A stretch of 64,000 nucleotides of DNA, from assembly GCA_030018415.1 (NCBI GenBank), contig JASEGC010000003.1, positions 1 to 64,000 of the forward strand, in the 5' to 3' direction. The notes under the pieces are model-generated. The model was not told the origin of the DNA. It made no database searches and was given only the letters and a program-made list of their open reading frames with translations. The stretch comes from Candidatus Aenigmatarchaeota archaeon (GTDB lineage: Archaea; Aenigmatarchaeota; Aenigmatarchaeia; CG10238-14). A program made the translations under genes and the position numbers. Positions 44,221 through 51,630 of this stretch are shown piece by piece. The first letter of the stretch is position 1, and each line of letters opens with the position of its first letter.

Positions 44221-45563
44221 AGCCCAGGATACAAAGGAAATCTTTTACACAATTCAATAACTTCTTTTTTTATTTTCTTTATTTTCTGGTTCTTTACTAT
44301 CTCTTTTCTGAATTTTTGTATTGTTTCATTCCTAGCATTCTTATCATCAGGCATCTCATAACCTTTAACTTCGTTTATCACTTGTGCAATCCAATCCCCA
44401 ATCAATTCCATCTCTTTTTCTTTCATTCCTCTTGTCGTCAAAGCTGGGGTCCCTAAACGAATACCGCTCGGATAAAAGGGAGAAGATGGCTCTGCAGGAA
44501 TAGTATTCTTGTTGACAGTAATGCCAGCTGAGTCTAGTGCATATTCTGCGAACATTCCTTTACCTTTTCCAAAAGGAGTTAAGTCAATTAATAACATATG
44601 GTTATCAGTTCCATTAGTCACGAGCTTTAATCCATTCTTCATCAAAGACTCTGCCAAAGCTTTACAATTTTTCACGATTTGTTTTCCATATTCCTTGAAT
44701 TCTGGCTTTAATGCTTCTCCCAATGCAACGGCAATAGCAGCAGTCTGATGATCATGCGGACCTCCTTGAAGTCCAGGAAAAACAGCCTTATCTATCTTAT
44801 TCGCAAGGTCAGGATCCTTCTCCAATCCTTTTTCTGTGACCATGATTATCGCTCCCCTTGGACCACATAGAGTCTTATGAGTAGTTGTGGTAACAATGTG
44901 ACAGTATGGAACGGGACTTTTGTGAACTCCAGCTACCACGAGTCCAGCTATATGAGCGATGTCAGCAACATAGTATGCTTCGACCTCATCGGCAATTTCT
45001 GCGAACTCCTCAAAAGGAAGTTCACGCGGATAAGCACTCGCACCACACCATATTAATCTTGGTTTATTTTCTCTTGCTAATTTCCGAACTTCGTCTAGAT
45101 CGATGTATCCATCTGGCTTAACATGATAAGGAACACTCTTCCAGATTATACCGCTCGCGCTAACCTTCCAACCATGCGATAGATGACCACCATCAGGAAG
45201 ATTCTGGCCCATTATAACATCTCCAGGCTTACAAGTCGCTAGATAGACAGCAAGATTGGCAGGAGTCCCAGAATAAGGCTGAACGTTTGCATACGGCACA
45301 CCGAATAATTTCTTAGCCCTTTCTATGGCAATGTCCTCTACAACATCTATGAATTGATTGCCGCCATAGTATCTCCTGTGAGGATAGCCTTCAGAATATT
45401 TGTTGGTCAAGACTGTTCCCAAAGCTTCGAGGACGGCTACAGACGTGAAATTTTCAGAAGGAATCATCTCCAGGCCAAACCTTTGTCTGTTTAACTCGTT
45501 CTTGATGGCTTCTGCAACCTGAGGATCTTGTTTTTCTAGGATTTCCAAAATCTTCTCGTTCAT
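44217..45563 (-). CDS. glyA: serine hydroxymethyltransferase
   Basis: A 448-aa fold-type I PLP enzyme, serine + THF to glycine + methylene-THF. It supplies glycine for PurD and one-carbon units for FolD. P-S-E-N-F-T-S, Y-S-E-G-Y-P-H-R-R-Y-Y-G-G (near the N-terminus) and T-T-T-T-H-K-T-L-C-G-P-R-G (PLP lysine) are intact. The V-N-K-N-T-I-P and S-G-I-R-L-G-T-P blocks are also present. It overlaps the purD stop by 4 nt. Confidence 0.95.
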   Translation of the reverse strand: MNEKILEILEKQDPQVAEAIKNELNRQRFGLEMIPSENFTSVAVLEALGTVLTNKYSEGYPHRRYYGGNQFIDVVEDIAIERAKKLFGVPYANVQPYSGTPANLAVYLATCKPGDVIMGQNLPDGGHLSHGWKVSASGIIWKSVPYHVKPDGYIDLDEVRKLARENKPRLIWCGASAYPRELPFEEFAEIADEVEAYYVADIAHIAGLVVAGVHKSPVPYCHIVTTTTHKTLCGPRGAIIMVTEKGLEKDPDLANKIDKAVFPGLQGGPHDHQTAAIAVALGEALKPEFKEYGKQIVKNCKALAESLMKNGLKLVTNGTDNHMLLIDLTPFGKGKGMFAEYALDSAGITVNKNTIPAEPSSPFYPSGIRLGTPALTTRGMKEKEMELIGDWIAQVINEVKGYEMPDDKNARNETIQKFRKEIVKNQKIKKIKKEVIELCKRFPLYPGL

Positions 45564-46951
45564 TCATACCCCCTTAATCTTTTAATATGTTCTATACTTT
45601 TCTTTATGTGTTCTTCTGATGCGATATCTTTCCTGTACCAAAGTGAACCTCCTTTAATCGCATCAATACCCTCGAGTGAAATCTTTCTTGCAGTCTTAAT
45701 ATCATCTCCAATTCCAACCACACAAACCGCTCTCGATTTGAGCGCAAAAGTTTCTTTATTTTTCAATTCCATCGAGCAAGGATAGATTCTGATTTTGTCG
45801 CCATACTTTTTTTCTAGAGCATAAGCTTTACTTAAATCAACTCTTGTATCGCCCTTGAACTCTTTCTCTTTTCCGCCGTAGGTTGGAGGTACTTTGTAAG
45901 TTACGACTGTAGCTTGTTTCTCAAAATTGAGCTTTGTCAAGTTTCCATCGATAATGCTAAGGCATACATCAACAAAGTCATCCTTCATTATCGGTAACAA
46001 GTTCTGGATCTCTGGCATGCCTGGTCTGCTATTAATCTCAAAAATTTTCAAGCCATCTTTTGCAATGGTATATGCCATGTACATCGGTACACCCCACAAT
46101 CCTGTATTTCTTCCAGCACCTTTCAGTTCATCGAAAATCATATTGCCTATATCCAAAGCATCTAACCAATCTTTTTTGCTCATGAATGGCAGCAATTCAT
46201 CAACATCCTTATAAGATCCCATGCCCCCAGTATTGACACCTTTATCCCCATCAAAAGCCCTTTTATAATCTCTCACTGCTGGTGTTTCAACCAAATGCCT
46301 ACCATCAGAGAAAAATTGTAAACTAAATTCTTCGCCCTCTATCTTTTCTTCTATTATCACAGAGTCATGCTCGAATATAGTGAGAAAATGGTTGAAGAGT
46401 TCTTCACGAGTGTTGAAATGATCCCCCCACACACCAACTCCTTTACCAACAGCTGGCTTGTTAGGCTTAACAGCAACTTGATTGTCGAGTTCATCCAACC
46501 ATGTCCAAACATCTTTTTTAACTTGTTCAAGATTCTTGTAATCTTTTGGATTAAACACTTTGAACCTTGGGTTGGCTTTGGGGAAACATTTTTCTATTAA
46601 TTTGCGTTGTACAACTTTACTCCCTTCAAGAGCAAACTCTTTCGTCGGACAGATCATTGAAATGTTAGTTTCTTTTTCTAGCAAGTCTCTTATCCCATCC
46701 ACTATGGGTCCTTCTGGCCCGACTATACCAAAGTTAATCTCGTCTTCATGTTTTTTCGCAAACTCACAAATGGTGTTAATGTTAAGGTCAGGAATAATTG
46801 CATGTTCTTTTGCTTTTTTAGCATTGAAAGGATTTCTTTGCTTGTCAGCCACAAAGAATTGAGTATCGTAATTTCGACTACGAGAGAATGCATCGATCAT
46901 CGAAACAGCTCTTGCACCGTAACTAACTACCAAGATTCCAACTCTCTCCAT
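45560..46951 (-). CDS. purD: phosphoribosylamine-glycine ligase
   Basis: A 463-aa ATP-grasp GAR synthetase. G-P-E-G-P-I-V-D-G, F-x-V-K-P-x-K-P-A-V-G-K-G-V-G-V (ATP loop) and I-E-E-K-I-E-G-E-E-F-S are typical. D-Y-K-R-A-F-D-G-D-K-G-V-N-T-G-G-M-G-S-Y and E-I-N-S-R-P-G-M-P-E complete the active site. It is slightly longer than the bacterial form. It begins one base after the purF stop and overlaps glyA, so purF, purD and glyA are one unit. Confidence 0.95.
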   Translation of the reverse strand: MERVGILVVSYGARAVSMIDAFSRSRNYDTQFFVADKQRNPFNAKKAKEHAIIPDLNINTICEFAKKHEDEINFGIVGPEGPIVDGIRDLLEKETNISMICPTKEFALEGSKVVQRKLIEKCFPKANPRFKVFNPKDYKNLEQVKKDVWTWLDELDNQVAVKPNKPAVGKGVGVWGDHFNTREELFNHFLTIFEHDSVIIEEKIEGEEFSLQFFSDGRHLVETPAVRDYKRAFDGDKGVNTGGMGSYKDVDELLPFMSKKDWLDALDIGNMIFDELKGAGRNTGLWGVPMYMAYTIAKDGLKIFEINSRPGMPEIQNLLPIMKDDFVDVCLSIIDGNLTKLNFEKQATVVTYKVPPTYGGKEKEFKGDTRVDLSKAYALEKKYGDKIRIYPCSMELKNKETFALKSRAVCVVGIGDDIKTARKISLEGIDAIKGGSLWYRKDIASEEHIKKSIEHIKRLRGYE

Positions 46952-46952
46952 A

Positions 46953-48395
46953 TTAACTCGTCTCCCTCTCCCAATATCTGATTCTTTTAAGAGATGTTTG
47001 ATTCTTCATCCTATCAGCGATTTTTTGTGCTAAAGGCGTGGGATATTCTCCAGTTAAACAAGCCATGCATAGATCAGATCTTTTATGACCTATAGCATCG
47101 ATTAAGCAATCCTTCTTCTGATAGCATAAGTTATCAGCACCTATTATCTTCTCGATTTCAGGAACAGTATTGTTAGCTGCTATGAGTTCTCCATGGGTTG
47201 CTATATCTATTCCATAAAAACAAGGCGATATTATTGGCGGGCAAGTAATCCAGACATCAACACTCTTCGGACCAGCGCTCTTCACTAATTTAACGATCTT
47301 ATTCGATGTTGTTCCTCTCACGATGCTGTCATCGACTAGAATAACGCGTTTATCTTTTAAGACTGACTTAATCGGGTTTAACTTGAGGTTGGTAGCTTGA
47401 TCTCGCATCTTCTGGGAGGGCATGATGAAGGTTCTGAATATATAACGGTTCTTTATAAGCCCTTCTGCAACTGGTATGCCTGTTACTCTCGATATCCCTT
47501 CAGCCGCTGGTCTAGAAGTGTCAGGAACTGGAACGATTACGTCAGCATCTGAAGAATAAGTCTTAGCCAGATTCTCACCTAGCTTAACTCTCACATCATA
47601 GACACATTTGCCATCAAGGATGCTATCAGGTCGACTGAAATAAACGTATTCGAACATGCAATGAGCAGCATTCTTACAAGAAACGACTTGCCTTTTCTCT
47701 GACTTACCATTCTTATCGGTGATGATGAGTTGTCCTGGCTTTACATCAGATTTTAATCTTGCTTTATTGACTTCCAGAGCAACACTCTCGGATGCGAATG
47801 CTCTCATGTTATCATTCCCGCCGTAGCACAAAGGCTTGAATCCGTAAGGATCACGAAAAACTATAAGTTCTCCATCGCCTGTAAAACTCGTTATGGAGTA
47901 TGCACCTTCTACCCTTTCCATTAGGCCGAGGACTGCATCTTCTATATCCTTAGATTCCGCCAACTCTTCAGACAATATGTTGATGAGTATTTCAGCATCG
48001 GAAGTTGAGATCAAGTTCCTACCACTATCGATCAGTTCTTTTCTCAAATCCATGTAGTTAACCAAGTTTCCGTTATGCGCAAGTACAATACCATGTTTTG
48101 GATAATTAACTTGGAATGGCTGCGCATCTGTCAATCTAGATTTACCTACGGTTGAATAACGAACGTGTCCTATGCCTGTATTCCCTTTCATCTTTGAGAG
48201 TAGGAGTGGAGAGAGGGTATCCGTGACAAGACCAGTAAACTTCTTGAGACAAATTTCTGAGCCATTTAAGATTGCGATACCGTTTGCTTCTTGTCCTCTA
48301 TGCTGTAAGGAAAGCAAACCATTGTAAATTATATTGGATGTTTGGTCCTCATCTGATGAAAAAACTCCGAACACACCACAAGATTCTTTCTTCAT
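46953..48395 (-). CDS. purF: amidophosphoribosyltransferase
   Basis: A 480-aa enzyme that commits PRPP to purines. The N-terminus MKKES-CGVFGVF shows a short propeptide ending before the nucleophile Cys 6. R-G-Q-E-A-N-G-I and H-V-R-Y-S-T-V-G are glutaminase loops. R-V-I-L-V-D-D-S-I-V-R-G-T-T is the PRPP-binding loop, and the C-terminus has C-x-x-C-L-T-G-E-Y. Cys residues at C-M-F-E-Y-V-Y-F region and the end may hold an Fe-S cluster as in Bacillus PurF. Two ATTATTTAAATA boxes lie within 50 nt upstream. Confidence 0.95.
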   Translation of the reverse strand: MKKESCGVFGVFSSDEDQTSNIIYNGLLSLQHRGQEANGIAILNGSEICLKKFTGLVTDTLSPLLLSKMKGNTGIGHVRYSTVGKSRLTDAQPFQVNYPKHGIVLAHNGNLVNYMDLRKELIDSGRNLISTSDAEILINILSEELAESKDIEDAVLGLMERVEGAYSITSFTGDGELIVFRDPYGFKPLCYGGNDNMRAFASESVALEVNKARLKSDVKPGQLIITDKNGKSEKRQVVSCKNAAHCMFEYVYFSRPDSILDGKCVYDVRVKLGENLAKTYSSDADVIVPVPDTSRPAAEGISRVTGIPVAEGLIKNRYIFRTFIMPSQKMRDQATNLKLNPIKSVLKDKRVILVDDSIVRGTTSNKIVKLVKSAGPKSVDVWITCPPIISPCFYGIDIATHGELIAANNTVPEIEKIIGADNLCYQKKDCLIDAIGHKRSDLCMACLTGEYPTPLAQKIADRMKNQTSLKRIRYWERETS

Positions 48396-48472
48396 TTTTT
48401 CACTATTTAAATAATATTCTTATATTTAAATAATGGTTTTTTACAAGATTATGTTAAATAAACAAGAATGTG
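48396..48472 (-). promoter_or_regulatory. purF promoter region with twin TATA-like repeats
   Basis: Read on the minus strand, ATTATTTAAATA occurs twice, start to start 19-20 nt apart, within 50 nt of the purF ATG. One may be the TATA box and the other a second start or a binding site for the regulator encoded just upstream. No clear inverted repeat is seen. Confidence 0.4.
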
Positions 48473-49183
48473 TCACTCAATTTCTATCAATGAATTTACA
48501 GGGCAAGTAAGCCTTTTCTTCAATTTCTTGATTGAATCCCCTACGGATATTATCGTAAATATACCAGCGACGTTAGCGTTTGCTTTTTTACACATGTTCA
48601 TCAGCGCCTCCATCGTTGATCCCGTTCTTATAACATCATCGACCAACAGAACAAATTCGCCTTTCTTGATTGAATTTTTTGGGATGTAAAGATAGCCGTA
48701 AGTTCCTGTGAGATAAACTCTTTTCACTTCGATGAAATCTTCTATCCCCATCTCCTTGTTTCTTTTCGCTATTATCGTATTAACGCCAAACTCCTTTCCT
48801 GTCTGGATAGCTAAAGGAATGCCATCAGTCTCCACAGTTAGGATTTTATCGACTTTTACGAAATTGAAATCTTGGAACACCATTTTCGCGATTTTTTCTA
48901 AGAGATCAGCATTTGAAAGTATATCTGAATGATCAAACGCACCAGTCTTTTCGAATCTGATCTTTCTCATTAGAATGTCTATTAAATACCTTTTCTCAAA
49001 CTTGTCGATGATATTTTTAGCTCTTTTGATGTTGGGAAGGACATGCCCATTGATATACCTACTCAAGACCGGGATCGGCAGTTGTATAAAAGATGATAAT
49101 TCATTGTAAGAGTATTCTTGCTTGAAGAGTTTTAGGATTTCTATGGCGAATATTTTTGTCTTTGTTTCATCCAACTTTGTCAT
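48473..49183 (-). CDS. HTH-phosphoribosyltransferase transcriptional regulator (GfcR/PyrE-like type)
   Basis: A 236-aa protein. Residues about 10-60 form an HTH (Y-S-Y-N-E-L-S-S-F-I-Q-L-P-I-P-V-L-S-R-Y-I-N-G). Residues about 90-230 are a type I PRTase fold with F-V-L-L-V-D-D-V-I-R-T-G-S-T as PRPP loop. Fusions of this type include bacterial PurR-like and haloarchaeal GfcR regulators, in which the PRTase domain senses PRPP. Being directly upstream of purF, the first gene of the pathway, it is the best candidate for controlling the purine genes here. The HTH-first order and a missing hood suggest sensing and not catalysis. Confidence 0.8.
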   Translation of the reverse strand: MTKLDETKTKIFAIEILKLFKQEYSYNELSSFIQLPIPVLSRYINGHVLPNIKRAKNIIDKFEKRYLIDILMRKIRFEKTGAFDHSDILSNADLLEKIAKMVFQDFNFVKVDKILTVETDGIPLAIQTGKEFGVNTIIAKRNKEMGIEDFIEVKRVYLTGTYGYLYIPKNSIKKGEFVLLVDDVIRTGSTMEALMNMCKKANANVAGIFTIISVGDSIKKLKKRLTCPVNSLIEIE

Positions 49184-49349
49184 AGTTAAATTTTACACAA
49201 ATAAGTATAAATTTTTTTCTAATGAACAAAAAATTAACATAATTATATAATTTAACTCAATAGAATCTATAAGCATTCTTGGCCATAAATAAGTACAATT
49301 GATAGGAGAAACGTATCGATGGGTCTCACTAATCGATTATTTCATTCAG

Positions 49350-49964
49350 CTATTTTTTCTTGACATCCTTAATCTTAGCATAAGAGTAGAAAAATCTTTG
49401 AACGACTGTTACAAAACTTAACACTACAACTAAAAGAAATGCCCAGTAGATCGCTTCGGAATAGAATGGAACCAGTAAAATGGATACCATCATAATTAAC
49501 ATTCTCACGTCTCTTGAGGCGATACCGATCTCACAAGAAACACCAACAACTTCTGCCTTGCTGCGTACGTATGTTACTAAGAGTGATAAAATTAATGCCA
49601 ACGAACCGATTAACATTAGCTGACTCGGGTTAGTGAAGATTAAACCATAGAATAGGAAAATTTCAACTATTCTGTCCAGAAAAGAATCCAGAAATTCACC
49701 TTTTTTACTGACTTTTTTCTTCATCCTTGCCAAATCTCCGTCCACACAATCCAGAACTTCAGATACAAAAAGAATGACTAAACCGATGATAAACATACTT
49801 TGTGACAAAAATATTGCAGAAAATATACCCAAGATAAATGATAGAATAGTTACTTGATTTGGTTCAAAACCAAGTTTATAGAACAAACGCGCTGTTGGCT
49901 TCGAAAATTTTCTGTAAAAATATTTTGTAATCGGGTATCTCCATTCCATATTATCCTTAAACAT
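49350..49964 (-). CDS. CDP-alcohol phosphatidyltransferase family enzyme
   Basis: A 204-aa membrane enzyme with the signature D-x2-D-G-x2-A-R-x8-G-x3-D-x3-D (D-C-V-D-G-D-L-A-R ... G-E-F-L-D-S-F-L-D). About six hydrophobic segments follow. It attaches a polar alcohol to CDP-archaeol or a CDP-headgroup to a lipid. Archaetidylinositol phosphate synthase is one option, given the nucleotidyltransferase at 2541 and egsA at 4307, but serine or glycerol phosphate are equally possible. Confidence 0.9.
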   Translation of the reverse strand: MFKDNMEWRYPITKYFYRKFSKPTARLFYKLGFEPNQVTILSFILGIFSAIFLSQSMFIIGLVILFVSEVLDCVDGDLARMKKKVSKKGEFLDSFLDRIVEIFLFYGLIFTNPSQLMLIGSLALILSLLVTYVRSKAEVVGVSCEIGIASRDVRMLIMMVSILLVPFYSEAIYWAFLLVVVLSFVTVVQRFFYSYAKIKDVKKK

Positions 49965-49997
49965 ACTTTCGATATTCTATAAATAAGTTTGAGTCTT

Positions 49998-50582
49998 TTA
50001 CTCTTGAACCAATTCTAAGGATCGTTTGATTTGCCCATTCACATTTTTATCAGTAACTTCTCCATGACCAGGATACAAGACTTTAACATCCAATTTACAG
50101 AGATGTTTTATAGATTCTATTAACTGTTGAGTATTTCCACCGATCAGGTCAGTTCTACCTACACCGCCATCAGGGAAGATCGTATCTCCAGAGAACAAAC
50201 TCTTAGATTTTTCTTCATACAAGCAAATACTCCCTGGTGTATGACCTGGTGTATGTATAACTTTCAGTTTACAATCCCCCAAATTCAAGATTTCATCTTC
50301 CTTTAAAGTTCTATCAGGTTTGAAACCGAGAAACTCAGCATCAAGTTCATGAATCAATACTTTTGCATTAGTTTCTTTCTTGATTATTGGGGTAGCGATG
50401 GTGTGGTCTGCGTGAAAATGAGTAAGAATTATGTACTCTAAATCTTCTGTCTTGATGTGTTTTTTTAGGTTGTTTAAGACGATTTTAGCATTCTCAGACG
50501 GATCTATTATTACAGGTTTCTTCGTTAACAGCAAGTAAGAATTGGTCCGTATTTCTGAGGCAATAACTTTGATAACTTTCAT
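49998..50582 (-). CDS. MBL-fold metallohydrolase (glyoxalase II-like)
   Basis: A 194-aa metallo-beta-lactamase fold protein. The metal site T-H-F-H-A-D-H-T, then H-T-P-G-H-T-P-G-S, G-D-T-I-F and P-G-H-G are all present. It is short and lacks the C-terminal substrate domain of true glyoxalase II, as is common for archaeal YcbL-like hydrolases. It lies 33 nt upstream of the CDP-alcohol transferase gene on the same strand. Substrate unknown. Confidence 0.85.
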   Translation of the reverse strand: MKVIKVIASEIRTNSYLLLTKKPVIIDPSENAKIVLNNLKKHIKTEDLEYIILTHFHADHTIATPIIKKETNAKVLIHELDAEFLGFKPDRTLKEDEILNLGDCKLKVIHTPGHTPGSICLYEEKSKSLFSGDTIFPDGGVGRTDLIGGNTQQLIESIKHLCKLDVKVLYPGHGEVTDKNVNGQIKRSLELVQE

Positions 50583-50677
50583 GATTATTATAGATTATTG
50601 CGATTCATTAAAATTAAAAAAATAATGTTTTAGCATACAACAAAGAATACAAATGGTTATATATATACTACTTATTA

Positions 50678-51454
50678 GTGTTAAAAATGTTAAACAATAC
50701 AAATAATCACTATGTAAGAATTAGAAGAAGTGTCTGCGAAGAATACCATGACCTTCTAATGACTTTAATGGAATTAGGCCCTACTAGGCTCAAAAAAGCG
50801 TCTGAAAAATGTAACTTAAACGCAGATACGCTCAAAAGATTGGCCAAAATGGGAAAGGCATTAAATCATATTAAATTCGAGGATAAACGAGGAACTACTT
50901 ATGAAATAACTGATTGGGGAATTGATGCTCTTAATACTTGGATTACGATACAAAGGCTTGGTCTCAAAGGAACGGTAACAAGCAAATACGACATTGATTC
51001 TGAACCATTTAATAAGATGGGAATTGGATTTAAAAAACCATACTTGTCAGGTAAGAAAACCCATGAAATTTATAATTATTCTAGAGTAAAACCTTGTAGA
51101 TCTTATTTTTTTGTTAGTGTAGATGTTTTAAGAGTACTAAGAAAACATTATCCAAAATCTATTCCTCTTAATAGATTAATTTATGAGGCTAATATACCAC
51201 CAAGTTGTTTACTGTCAGGATTAACTTATAAATACAAAGAAATGTTAGGATATTTATCGGAAAAAGAACTTCTTAGTGTTTCTGAAAAGGGAAGAACGTT
51301 ACTTTGTGAAGGCAATAAAAAGGGAAATACTGCAGTTAACGCAGTTGATGGATATGCAAAAGAACATGGACTAGAACCTATTATTCCCACTCATGTAAGA
51401 CCAAAAGGTTGGACGGGACATTATTTAAGAGAAGTAGATCAGATCGCATTTTAA
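50678..51454 (+). CDS. winged-helix-domain protein, uncharacterised
   Basis: A 258-aa protein. Residues about 20-85 (L-M-T-L-M-E-L-G-P-T-R-L-K-K-A-S-E-K, then L-K-R-L-A-K-M-G, and Y-E-I-T-D-W-G) look like a winged helix. The second part has a further possible wHTH (about 155-215, with Y-L-S-E-K-E-L-L-S-V-S-E-K-G-R). Between them is a K-P-Y-L-S-G-K-K segment. A strong TATATATACTACTT lies about 15-25 nt before the start. Probably a transcription factor. No match to a named family. Confidence 0.55.
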   Translation: MLKMLNNTNNHYVRIRRSVCEEYHDLLMTLMELGPTRLKKASEKCNLNADTLKRLAKMGKALNHIKFEDKRGTTYEITDWGIDALNTWITIQRLGLKGTVTSKYDIDSEPFNKMGIGFKKPYLSGKKTHEIYNYSRVKPCRSYFFVSVDVLRVLRKHYPKSIPLNRLIYEANIPPSCLLSGLTYKYKEMLGYLSEKELLSVSEKGRTLLCEGNKKGNTAVNAVDGYAKEHGLEPIIPTHVRPKGWTGHYLREVDQIAF

Positions 51455-51630
51455 GAACTGTCTCTCAAAGGAGAATTAAGTGAATCATATAAAAGTTTTA
51501 AATATCTTCCTTTACAATACTGAAGAAGTGATTAACGTGAGTGTCAACCGGATTATCTGATTCTAGACATTTACTTAGTTTTATCTCTTCAAATTCACAG
51601 AATTATAAAATATCGGATTAGGTGTGAGCA

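Noticed and set aside
51494..51580. Possible C/D box sRNA upstream of ileS
   Set aside because: A TATA-like box and GTGATTA and CTGA-like boxes are present, but no second box pair and no good C box consensus.
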